A stretch of DNA of 64,000 nt from Nitrososphaeria archaeon (GTDB taxonomy: Archaea > Thermoproteota > Nitrososphaeria > Conexivisphaerales > DTJL01): positions 1 to 64,000 of the forward strand of contig JARVJU010000006.1 in the NCBI GenBank assembly GCA_029775965.1. Direction: 5' to 3'. Of this stretch, positions 1 to 7,420 are shown one piece after another (within the stretch, counting starts at the first letter, position 1; each line of letters begins with the position of its first letter). The notes under the pieces were generated by a model. That model was given only the letters and a program-made list of their open reading frames with translations. It was not told where the DNA came from and searched no databases. The position numbers were made by a program, and so were the translations under genes.

Positions 1-69
1 TGCTCTAACTACTCCAGCTTCTGTGAAAAAATAGGTCTGCAGGTTGTCTACCTTTAGCAGTTCACGCAT
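1..69 (-). CDS. Oligopeptide/dipeptide ABC transporter ATP-binding protein (DppD/OppD), N-terminal fragment
   Basis: The 23 codons at the window edge read MRELLKVDNLQTYFFTEAGV and on, the characteristic beginning of OppD/DppD ATPases ('LLxVxNLxTyF...G..ravdgV'). The gene runs off the window before its Walker A motif, so ATPase residues cannot be checked. It starts 8 nt after the stop of the DppC permease and is the third gene of the same minus-strand operon. It would energise import by the two permeases. The call rests on a short stretch plus context. Confidence 0.8.
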   Translation of the reverse strand, partial: MRELLKVDNLQTYFFTEAGVVRA

Positions 70-77
70 TATTGATT

Positions 78-992
78 TCACTCTCTAAGCCTTGGATTCA
101 AAGCATCGGATAACCCATCACCAAGGAGGTTGAATCCTAGAACTAAAAGCACAGTAAGAAGTCCTGGGAAAAGGGCTATCCACCAGTATATGCTTACTCC
201 TGCTGCCACCCCTTCAGATATGAGCTGACCCCAAGTAGCTTGATTTGGGTCTCCGAAGCCCAGAAAACTTATCACTACTTCTGTTAGTATGTTCCCTGCC
301 GTAGTTAAAGTCCCGAGCACAATGACTGGTGTCAGAACATTTGGGACTATATGTCGCATCATGATTCTCCACCCAGATGCACCCAACGCTTTAGCTGCCT
401 GCACAAATTCTAGCTCTCTTACGCTTAGTATCTGTCCTCTTACAACGTAAGTTATGCCGGGCCATCCGAACAGTCCCAATATAAGAACTATAAGAGTCAA
501 ACCAAAGCCTCTGAATACGAGCACCTCAAACACCCTTGCAAAGAAAAGGATGAGTAGCAGAGTAGGTATAACAAAGAATACCTGTGTGATAGCTAGGATA
601 GAAGCACTTACTAGCCCTTTACTATAGCCACCTATTGCTCCTGTCAATATTCCTATCACTACTGAAATTAACGTCGCTGCAACAGCTACGTACAGATCGT
701 TGGTGGTTGACCAGATAGAATCACTATAAACATCAATCCCGCTCGGCTCAGTACCAAAAGGGTGCTTCCAGCTTGGAGGTTCACCGGCTTGGCCTTGATA
801 CAGTGCTTCATGACTCCGCTGAGGATATGGTGCAAAAAATGGACCGACTACACCAAATATGACGAAAGCAACAACTATAGCCAAACCTGCTAACCCAGAC
901 TTGTTACGCCTGAACCTTCGCCATGCTATTGCCCACTGAGTGGCAGATCTCCTTTTTTGAACAGAAACTTCTTTTATTGTCTGCTCGCCCAT
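78..992 (-). CDS. ABC transporter permease, DppC/OppC type
   Basis: 304 aa, the normal length for DppC. An N-terminal cytoplasmic segment leads into a first membrane span (about residues 35-55), then five more spans. The EAA loop that docks the ATPase is visible near residue 195 (AAKALGASGWRIMMRHIVPN). The C-terminus LNPRLRE is typical of the family. It lies between the DppB-like permease upstream (6 nt apart) and the DppD start downstream. It should form the heterodimeric channel for di/oligopeptides or, as often in archaea, oligosaccharides. The substrate cannot be told because no binding protein is in the window. Confidence 0.9.
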   Translation of the reverse strand: MGEQTIKEVSVQKRRSATQWAIAWRRFRRNKSGLAGLAIVVAFVIFGVVGPFFAPYPQRSHEALYQGQAGEPPSWKHPFGTEPSGIDVYSDSIWSTTNDLYVAVAATLISVVIGILTGAIGGYSKGLVSASILAITQVFFVIPTLLLILFFARVFEVLVFRGFGLTLIVLILGLFGWPGITYVVRGQILSVRELEFVQAAKALGASGWRIMMRHIVPNVLTPVIVLGTLTTAGNILTEVVISFLGFGDPNQATWGQLISEGVAAGVSIYWWIALFPGLLTVLLVLGFNLLGDGLSDALNPRLRE

Positions 993-998
993 GCACAG

Positions 999-1973
999 TC
1001 AACCGATTCTAACTCTTGGGTCCAAAATGCCGTACACGAAATCGAGTATTAGCGTCGTTACGAGAACCAAAACAGTCAATATAACTGTGATACCTTCCAC
1101 AGTTATTATATCCAAGCTCTGAGCTGCCTGTACAAAATAATAGCCAAGACCCGGCCAGGTGGCTGCAGTTTCAAGAGCGGGAGCTGCTGCTAGAGCACTT
1201 GCTATTGTTAGAGCTATTATTGTGATCACAGGCGTAATTGCATTTTTTAGAGCATGCTTGTAGATTATCGTTCTCTCCTTTAATCCGCTTGCATACCCCG
1301 CTAGAATAAAGTCCTGTCTAAGCACTTCGAGCATACTCCCTCTTATTAACCTGACGAATGTTGCCATCTCAACATATCCCAGAACAAACATTGGAAGAAT
1401 AAGATGAGCTATTCTGTCTAGTATGGGGTTCCCCCACCAGTAACCCAGGTAACCGCCAGAGGCACCAAAGGGAGGCAACCACCCTAAATAAAATGAGAAG
1501 ACTATAACTAGCATTATGTACAACCAAAAAGTTGGCATAGAGTAACCGAAAATGGCAATACCAGTTATTGCATAGTCCGATTTTGTGTACTGCCTTTTTG
1601 CCGAAAAAATACCTATAGGTATCCCGATACCCACAGAAACGGCAAGGGCAGCAAGCTGTAGATACATAGATGTCCACGCCCATGGCAATATTTCTTGAGC
1701 TACAGGTCTGCCTGTCGTCAGTGACGTTCCAAGATTAAAGTGTATCAGGTCCCACAAATAGTAAAGGTATCGAAGGTAAACAGGCTGATTCAGATGATAA
1801 TACTGAGTCAGGTACTGTATAACTTGTGGGGTGACTGTCCTGTATGATTGTCTTACAAGATCTATAGGATTCCCAGCCGCGTCTCCTACAAAGAATATCA
1901 GCATTGTAATGCCTAGTAGCACCGGAATCATGAAAAGTATACGCCTAATTATGTAGTTTGTCAGGCTACCCAA
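999..1973 (-). CDS. ABC transporter permease, DppB/OppB type
   Basis: 324 aa, normal for DppB. It begins with the usual first span after YIIRRILFMIPVLLGITM and has an EAA loop (AGYASGLKERTIIYKHAL) near residue 225. The C-terminus DFVYGILDPRVRIG matches the family end. The listed start is TTG; the next start candidate (ATG, MIPVLL) would cut into the first span, so TTG is kept. A TATA-like AAGTATAAG lies about 40 nt upstream on the minus strand. First gene of the importer operon dppB-dppC-dppD. Confidence 0.9.
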   Translation of the reverse strand: MGSLTNYIIRRILFMIPVLLGITMLIFFVGDAAGNPIDLVRQSYRTVTPQVIQYLTQYYHLNQPVYLRYLYYLWDLIHFNLGTSLTTGRPVAQEILPWAWTSMYLQLAALAVSVGIGIPIGIFSAKRQYTKSDYAITGIAIFGYSMPTFWLYIMLVIVFSFYLGWLPPFGASGGYLGYWWGNPILDRIAHLILPMFVLGYVEMATFVRLIRGSMLEVLRQDFILAGYASGLKERTIIYKHALKNAITPVITIIALTIASALAAAPALETAATWPGLGYYFVQAAQSLDIITVEGITVILTVLVLVTTLILDFVYGILDPRVRIG

Positions 1974-2063
1974 TTCTGTAAATCTAATTGGTGTTGGTTC
2001 TCCACATTCTTATACTTTGCCATGAAAGATTCTAAATCTTATGCGCTACTGTTTTAAGAAGGT

Positions 2064-2834
2064 ATGGCTAGATGGAACATCATGGCCAGGCTATTGAAGG
2101 GAAAGCTAGCTTTGGTAACTGGAGCAAGCGGGGATATAGGCTCAGATATAGCATTGTTGTTTGCGCAGGAAGGCGCAAAAGTGGTGGCAACTTATGCCAA
2201 AAGTGAGGATAGAGCCAAGGAACTTCAAAAGAAAGGGAAAAGCTTTGGTCTTGACATCTGGACTAAACAGCTTGATGTTACCCAAGAAGAGAAGATAGAT
2301 TTATTCTTCAAAGATCTAGATAAAGACCAATTTTTCCCGGATATCATAGTGAATACAGCTGGACATTCGGACAGGCGAATCTGGTTTTCAAAACCAGAAG
2401 AACTTACGAATGATGACTGGGTTAGAGTTTACAACGTTGATGTAGTTGGCTCGTTCAGATGCTCTGTAGAAGCAGCAAAGAGAATGATGGAACGCCGAGG
2501 GGGATGTATAATAAACTTCTCTTCTGCAGCTGGAGTAACAGGACACACAGAGGGTTTACCTTATACAGCTGCCAAGGCAGCGCTTATAGCATTGACGAAA
2601 AGCCTTGCCTTTATATATGGACCGAAGGTAAGAGTTAATGCTATAGCTCCTGGCAATATAGACGCAGGTTCGATAAAATGGTATAATGCAGAACAGGTAG
2701 AGACTATGAAGCTTGAAGCTTCGTTAAGAAGGCTTGGTACAAGAAGGGAAGTATCTACTGTTGCTCTGTTTCTTGCATCAGACCTTTCTTCCTATATCAC
2801 AGGGCAGACTATCCTAGTGGATGGAGGTATATAG
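2064..2834 (+). CDS. Short-chain dehydrogenase/reductase (FabG-like)
   Basis: Classical SDR of 256 aa. The cofactor loop TGASGDIGSDIALLF is near residue 20, the NAG motif appears as VNTAGH near 97, the catalytic Ser lies in INFSSAAG, and YTAAK supplies Tyr and Lys near 165. The C-terminal half has the NAIAPGNID and ITGQTILVDGG signatures. It should catalyse NAD(P)-dependent oxidation/reduction of a hydroxy/keto group; the substrate is unknown. The first ATG (2064) is used; a second at 2082 (MARLLKG) also fits. It stands alone, divergent from the ABC importer. Confidence 0.88.
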   Translation: MARWNIMARLLKGKLALVTGASGDIGSDIALLFAQEGAKVVATYAKSEDRAKELQKKGKSFGLDIWTKQLDVTQEEKIDLFFKDLDKDQFFPDIIVNTAGHSDRRIWFSKPEELTNDDWVRVYNVDVVGSFRCSVEAAKRMMERRGGCIINFSSAAGVTGHTEGLPYTAAKAALIALTKSLAFIYGPKVRVNAIAPGNIDAGSIKWYNAEQVETMKLEASLRRLGTRREVSTVALFLASDLSSYITGQTILVDGGI

Positions 2835-2854
2835 AATATGATTCTATGGCATAG

Positions 2855-2868
2855 CTTAAAATATACCC
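2855..2868 (+). promoter_or_regulatory. Putative TATA box for the queD-queC-mptA operon
   Basis: TTAAAATATACC lies about 27-35 nt before the TTG start of the QueD gene, the distance expected for an archaeal box with a leaderless or near-leaderless mRNA. It supports 2892 as the start. Seen by eye only. Confidence 0.45.
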
Positions 2869-2891
2869 TTTCGCAGCATGTATGAATACAA

Positions 2892-3419
2892 TTGGGAAGG
2901 CATTTAAATGCTTTGACACTGACAAAAGGTAAAATTCAAACTAAAAAGTCAGAATTGCATTCACTCTTCGTAGAAGATGATTCTCTTCACTTTGATTATG
3001 GTCATTGTCTGCCTAACTCAGATACATGCTCAGTAATTCATGGCCACAGTTCGAGGATTTCTGCAGAAGTATTCGGCGAAGTTGGTGATGATGGTATGAT
3101 ACTTGACTTCGCTGACGCTAAGTCAAGGCTGAAAGACGCAATAAAAACAGTTGACCATAAATTCATCATATGTAAAAAGTATGCGAAGATAAATCAGAAC
3201 GAATGTATGATAGAGTTCCACGGGAAAAAAGGGCATTTCAGACTCGAGATTCCAGCCTCGACTGTATACCTTCTTGAAAAAGAAGCAACGAGTGAGAACA
3301 TAGCATCAGAATTGGCTGAGGCTATTATGAATAACATGCCAAAACAGGTCACTGCAATGAAACTTTTCTTTTTTGAAGGTGTAAGCAAAGGTGCCACTGC
3401 CTTCAGGACGGTTAGCTAG
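2892..3419 (+). CDS. queD: 6-carboxy-tetrahydropterin synthase (QueD/PTPS family)
   Basis: The 175-aa protein carries the PTPS/QueD metal site: His in HFDYGHCL near residue 35 and the paired His in CSVIHGHSSR near 50, with the QueD-type Cys just before HGH. A third hallmark, ILDFADAKSRLKDAI with VDHKFI following, gives the tunnel-fold core. QueD converts dihydroneopterin triphosphate to 6-carboxytetrahydropterin, the second step to preQ0. It is fused head-to-tail with queC (stop directly followed by ATG), supporting QueD over a general PTPS. The start is TTG placed about 27 nt after a TATA-like box. Confidence 0.88.
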   Translation: MGRHLNALTLTKGKIQTKKSELHSLFVEDDSLHFDYGHCLPNSDTCSVIHGHSSRISAEVFGEVGDDGMILDFADAKSRLKDAIKTVDHKFIICKKYAKINQNECMIEFHGKKGHFRLEIPASTVYLLEKEATSENIASELAEAIMNNMPKQVTAMKLFFFEGVSKGATAFRTVS

Positions 3420-4067
3420 ATGAAATCAATAGTTCTTTTGTCAGGTGGCATAGACTCTGCTACAGCATTGTACAAAGCGAAGGAATTGTACGATGGAGTA
3501 ATAGCATTAACATTCGACTATGAAAAATGGCAGAAAAATGAATTGAGAGCCGCTAGACTAATAGCTAGGGATGCATCAGTCAAGCATATAATAGTAGAAC
3601 TCCCATTTTACAAGACCTTACCTTCTTCTCCCTCATCCAATGATGCAGATATAATAGGCGAGGAAAAAGGGATTTCTTTAGCTTACGTACCTGCTAGAAA
3701 TCTTGTCTTCTTTGGAGTAGCCGCAGCATACGCTGAGGTGTTAGGTGCAGATATTGTAGTTACAGGTCATAACAACAACGATATAGACAGGTTTCCAGAC
3801 GTACAAAGGAGATTTGTGGAAACGATGAACCAAGCTTTTGCTTTAGGTCTTAAGGATGGAAAGAATTTGAAGATAAGTTTACCATTTGCAAAGATGACAA
3901 AGTATGATGTCCTTAATGAAGCAGTCAGGCTTAATGTTCCACTTGAGCATACATGGAGCTGCTATAATGATTCTTCATCAGCATGTGGTAAATGCTATGG
4001 CTGTCTGTCCAGAAAGGACGCGTTTGAAAAATTGGGTATAAAGGACCCGCTGGAGGTGATAGCATGA
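3420..4067 (+). CDS. queC: 7-cyano-7-deazaguanine synthase QueC
   Basis: PP-loop ATPase of 215 aa, starting with the ATP pyrophosphatase motif LLSGGIDSATAL (residues 6-17). The C-terminal zinc site reads CYNDSSSACGKCYGC, the four-Cys pattern of QueC, near residue 185. The motif AYVPARNLVF near 95 is also family-specific. It turns 7-carboxy-7-deazaguanine into preQ0, which archaea insert into tRNA position 15 for archaeosine. Immediately follows queD and overlaps mptA by 4 nt (ATGA), so it is cotranscribed. Confidence 0.94.
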   Translation: MKSIVLLSGGIDSATALYKAKELYDGVIALTFDYEKWQKNELRAARLIARDASVKHIIVELPFYKTLPSSPSSNDADIIGEEKGISLAYVPARNLVFFGVAAAYAEVLGADIVVTGHNNNDIDRFPDVQRRFVETMNQAFALGLKDGKNLKISLPFAKMTKYDVLNEAVRLNVPLEHTWSCYNDSSSACGKCYGCLSRKDAFEKLGIKDPLEVIA

Positions 4068-4783
4068 AACTAAACATTGAGGCTGACGTGCAGAGCCAGT
4101 ACAGTGCTATGGATGTTAGGGCTGGTGTTCAATCACTTCGAATGATGTACAAAGTAGGAGGACATGTTTTGCCAGTAAGTATTGTGATAATAACTAAAAC
4201 AAGCAGAACCAGAGGAGTTCATATGAGCAGGCTTGTTGAGGCAGCAGCTAGGAATTCTGATAGAGATCATATTGAAGATGCACTAAAGGGCATCGTAGAA
4301 GATGTAGAGAGGACACAGGAGAATGCATTTGTCAGGTTATCATTCGAGTATCCCTTTAGAGACATATTTGCAAAGGTCAGGATAAGCCTTAGCAAGAATA
4401 TTTACACTTACGTGGTAAGGGTTCCTGGTATAACTGCATGCCCGTGCAGCAAAGAGATTGCAGGCATAGGACATATGCAAAGAGCCTGGCTCACTGTAGC
4501 ATTGATGAGCAAGCATTATGTAGATATTGAAGAAATGGTGGTTAAAATGCTTAATTCGTTCAGTGCATCTACAGTAGAAATGATGAAGAGACCGGATGAA
4601 GGTTTAAAGATAGTTGAGGCACAGGATAACGCAAAATTCGTAGAGGATGTGGTTAGGGATGCATCCAAAGAGTTTCCATATGCATTCTTCATCAAAGCAA
4701 GAAGTGAAGAATCCATACATATGCATGATGCTGTAGCATACATACGGAGGAAGAAGAGGCTTGTGCCACGCAGATCAATCTAG
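4064..4783 (+). CDS. mptA: GTP cyclohydrolase, MptA/FolE2 family
   Basis: 239-aa member of the FolE2/MptA group. The key metal-binding Cys lies in GITACPCSKEIAG near residue 125, followed by a His at HMQRAW. The fold is related to PTPS and QueF but the CPCS block and length point to a GTP cyclohydrolase. It makes a neopterin phosphate from GTP. Position in an operon with queD and queC suggests that it feeds preQ0/archaeosine synthesis; it could also serve methanopterin-type cofactors. QueE, the remaining step, is not in this window. Confidence 0.82.
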   Translation: MKLNIEADVQSQYSAMDVRAGVQSLRMMYKVGGHVLPVSIVIITKTSRTRGVHMSRLVEAAARNSDRDHIEDALKGIVEDVERTQENAFVRLSFEYPFRDIFAKVRISLSKNIYTYVVRVPGITACPCSKEIAGIGHMQRAWLTVALMSKHYVDIEEMVVKMLNSFSASTVEMMKRPDEGLKIVEAQDNAKFVEDVVRDASKEFPYAFFIKARSEESIHMHDAVAYIRRKKRLVPRRSI

Positions 4784-5355
4784 GTAATACGCTTTACGAA
4801 GGCCCAGCGGTTGAATATGCCACTACCCTCTTTTAGTATCTGAAACTCTGATATAAGCTCTCTCCATTCCTTTTCTGACACTGACCTAGGGTCATTAAGA
4901 ATCGGTTGTCTTGAAACTTCAACATAAGCCAGAGCTGATTGCTTCATTATCCTTGACATTTCTTTTACAGCTGCCTTATGCTCTGCCATGCAGCATATTA
5001 CCCCGCTAGAAAGAACAAAATCTACAGAATTATCGGGTATCATATGCAAGTCTGATGCTGAAGCTTTTTCTATTATTATCCTGTCGTTCAAAGCTAGCTT
5101 TATCGCTTTTTCTTTTAATCTTTCAAGCGCTGCTGCATCTGAATCTATAGCATATACCTTGCCCTTTTCACCAACTGCCTTGGCTATAGCTATTGTATAG
5201 TAGCCAGGTCCAGAACCTATATCTGCTACTGTATTACCATTAACCACAAATTTTGATATCTTTTTCTCGGGAGGCCAAAGAAGTCTTCGTACAGGATTGT
5301 CCATGATAAATGGTGGAAAATGTCTGTCTGGTATCTTATGGATTCTTTCTTGCAA
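4780..5355 (-). CDS. Class I SAM-dependent methyltransferase
   Basis: 191 aa with a UbiE-like Rossmann core: SAM motif I is VADIGSGPGYYTIAIAKAVG (residues 43-62), the acidic ribose-binding loop is VYAIDSD near 74, and motif IV-like VDFVLSSGVICCM follows. Substrate unknown. It converges on mptA, with a 4-nt overlap of stop codons. Upstream on the minus strand ATTATAAAG sits about 27 nt before the ATG, which supports a leaderless transcript from the listed start. Confidence 0.85.
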   Translation of the reverse strand: MQERIHKIPDRHFPPFIMDNPVRRLLWPPEKKISKFVVNGNTVADIGSGPGYYTIAIAKAVGEKGKVYAIDSDAAALERLKEKAIKLALNDRIIIEKASASDLHMIPDNSVDFVLSSGVICCMAEHKAAVKEMSRIMKQSALAYVEVSRQPILNDPRSVSEKEWRELISEFQILKEGSGIFNRWAFVKRIT

Positions 5356-5420
5356 TTAGCTGTGCATTTTATTGTCAATATGCTTTATAATGATTATGCA
5401 AGAAAGTATCCGACTTTGTA

Positions 5421-5447
5421 GGGTGGGTATTGACAGATACCCCTCCC
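5421..5447. other. GC-rich hairpin between two divergent genes
   Basis: GGGTGGGTAT-tgacag-ATACCCCTCCC can pair over about 10 bp with one mismatch and a 6-nt loop, and is followed by a run of C. It sits between the divergent methyltransferase and radA genes, not at a gene end, so it is not a simple terminator. It could be an operator or a structured upstream element. Confidence 0.4.
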
Positions 5448-5498
5448 CCCCTTAGCATGCATGATCTGTTATATTATGATAGATTATAAGCTGCTTGA

Positions 5499-6461
5499 AT
5501 GAATATTGAAGATATACCATTACGCAAAGTTGATGGAATAGAAGAGAGGATTGAGCATAGGCTTGCAGGTGTAGGGATAGATTCTGCATTTGAACTTGCT
5601 TCCTCATCTCCCTACGAAATAATGAGCATAGTAGGAGGAGATTCTTATAATGCAGCCTTGCTTATAGCTAATGCAAGGTCTCATCTTATTAAAAAAGGGT
5701 ATATGGCTAGAGAGTTCATAGCAGCAAGCGAAATAGCTAGAAGAAAAAAGAATGTACTTTCTACAGGCTCTAAAGCATTAGACAGCCTGCTTGCTGGCGG
5801 GATAGAAACAGATTCTATTACAGAATTCTATGGAGCTTTTGGCTCTGGAAAATCACAGATCTGCCATACAGCATCTGTACTATGCAATCTTAAACCTGAA
5901 GATGGAGGTCTTGGTGGTAATGCAATATACATAGATACAGAAGGGACGTTCAGAGTAAACAGAATAGCCCAGATAGCAGAAGCAAGGGGTCTGAATAAAG
6001 ATGAAATTCTGGATTGTATATTTTATTGCAGAGTATTCAATGTCCCTCATTTAGAAACTGTAGCAAGGTCTCTTGGTGGCTACATAAGAAAGAATAGGAT
6101 AAAGCTTGTAATAATCGATAGTATAATCAATCTTTTCAGGTCAGAATTCATAGGCAGAGAAGCACTTGCTGAGAGACAGCAGAAGCTTAATGCACTTATG
6201 CATAAGCTGCATAACCTAGCAGAAGTTTACGATATAGCTGTCATAATAACAAATCAGGTGCAGAGCTCGCCTACTGCATACTTTACTGATACCACAAACC
6301 CGGCAGGAGGTAATATTCTTGGGCATGGTTCAACCTATAGAATATATCTAAAAAGGTCTGGAAACTATAGGATTGCTGCAATAATTGATAGCCCCTATCA
6401 TCCTTATTCAGAGGCAAGGTTCGCAATAACGGATAAAGGGGTAAGTGATACAGATGATTGA
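5499..6461 (+). CDS. radA: RadA recombinase
   Basis: 320 aa, standard archaeal RadA. N-terminal helix-hairpin-helix domain (residues 5-65), a linker with a polymerisation-type motif, then the RecA core with Walker A GAFGSGKSQ (near 116), Walker B LVIIDSI (near 205) and the L1/L2 region followed by ITNQVQSSP. The C-terminus has GHGSTYRIYLKRS and the family end. It should form filaments on ssDNA for strand exchange. The promoter-proximal region has TATA-like boxes and a near-leaderless start. The next gene begins 8 nt inside its end, so it heads an operon with a RadA paralogue and a DNA polymerase. Confidence 0.95.
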   Translation: MNIEDIPLRKVDGIEERIEHRLAGVGIDSAFELASSSPYEIMSIVGGDSYNAALLIANARSHLIKKGYMAREFIAASEIARRKKNVLSTGSKALDSLLAGGIETDSITEFYGAFGSGKSQICHTASVLCNLKPEDGGLGGNAIYIDTEGTFRVNRIAQIAEARGLNKDEILDCIFYCRVFNVPHLETVARSLGGYIRKNRIKLVIIDSIINLFRSEFIGREALAERQQKLNALMHKLHNLAEVYDIAVIITNQVQSSPTAYFTDTTNPAGGNILGHGSTYRIYLKRSGNYRIAAIIDSPYHPYSEARFAITDKGVSDTDD

Positions 6462-7416
6462 TATAGTACCAGCCTCAAGCATTCATGATTTTGGTTCTTT
6501 AACCATAGGCATAGAGGAGCTTGATGAAATCATAGGCAAAATAAGCCCGGGAAGTATCTGCCTCTTTTACGGTAATTCTACTATGATAGATGAAATGGTG
6601 CATATAATGATAGTCAGAGGATGTATGCTTGGCAAGGTTGCATACATGAATAATACAAATTATCATACAGCAAAGACGCTTATAGACCTAGATAAGATAG
6701 CGTCATATGCTAAGCAGCAGGGTATAGAGGCTGTAGAGGTATTCAAGAAGACATATTTTGTAGCTGCTTATAATCAGTATAGACAGCCAAAGGCAACTGA
6801 TATTCTTGCTCAAGCTATAAGAGAGGATACAAGCCTTATCATAGTTCATAATATAACAAAATTTATAGAAGGTTCTAACGATGATGCAGCTAAAGCGCTG
6901 GAGACCTCGCTTGCCAAGCTATTACATGTAGCTGCAAAAATGTCTGCAACAATGCTGATAACTGCTGATGCGAAGGAAGTTTCTAATAAAATACCTCTGC
7001 CCAAAGCTGATGGTTTACTTTATGCATCAAACATAATTGTGTTCTTCAGAGATTTGGAGCAAGGATCCGTGCATGTAACGGTTGTAAAGCATCCTGAAAA
7101 ACAGACACCTATCTCTTTTATCATATCAAAAAATTGTGAGTCTCTAGCTTGTAATACAAAATCGTTCAGACAAATATACGTTGAATTGATAAGCAAGCTT
7201 AGAATCTGCTATATGCAGCTTTTGAGAAGTAAGGAGAACAGCCAAGCCTTCGAATCACTCATCAAAGTATGGGATCAGGAAGAACTGGCTATGGCAAGAT
7301 CGGAATTGCCCCTTGCAATAGATGCGATGAACCTTACTGCCAATGTAGCAAACAGAGCCGAAATAGAGAAGCTCAAAGAGAGAATAGAGAAGCTGGAGAA
7401 GATGATGTTGGTGTAA
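6454..7416 (+). CDS. RadA/RecA-superfamily paralogue with degenerate Walker A
   Basis: About 320 aa, RecA-fold. The start of the core aligns with RadA (LTIGIEELDEIIGKISPGSI) but the P-loop position reads YGNSTMIDEM, without the GKS/T needed to bind ATP phosphates. A Walker B-like hydrophobic strand SLIIVHNI and a TMLITADAKE strand remain. The helix-hairpin-helix domain is missing and a coiled coil (residues about 290-320, EIEKLKERIEKLEKMM) closes the protein. It is probably a non-hydrolysing partner of RadA or of the polymerase. ATG 6454 is preferred to the GTG at 6445. It overlaps radA by 8 nt and is 4 nt from the polymerase gene. Confidence 0.75.
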   Translation: MIDIVPASSIHDFGSLTIGIEELDEIIGKISPGSICLFYGNSTMIDEMVHIMIVRGCMLGKVAYMNNTNYHTAKTLIDLDKIASYAKQQGIEAVEVFKKTYFVAAYNQYRQPKATDILAQAIREDTSLIIVHNITKFIEGSNDDAAKALETSLAKLLHVAAKMSATMLITADAKEVSNKIPLPKADGLLYASNIIVFFRDLEQGSVHVTVVKHPEKQTPISFIISKNCESLACNTKSFRQIYVELISKLRICYMQLLRSKENSQAFESLIKVWDQEELAMARSELPLAIDAMNLTANVANRAEIEKLKERIEKLEKMMLV

Positions 7417-7420
7417 AATT

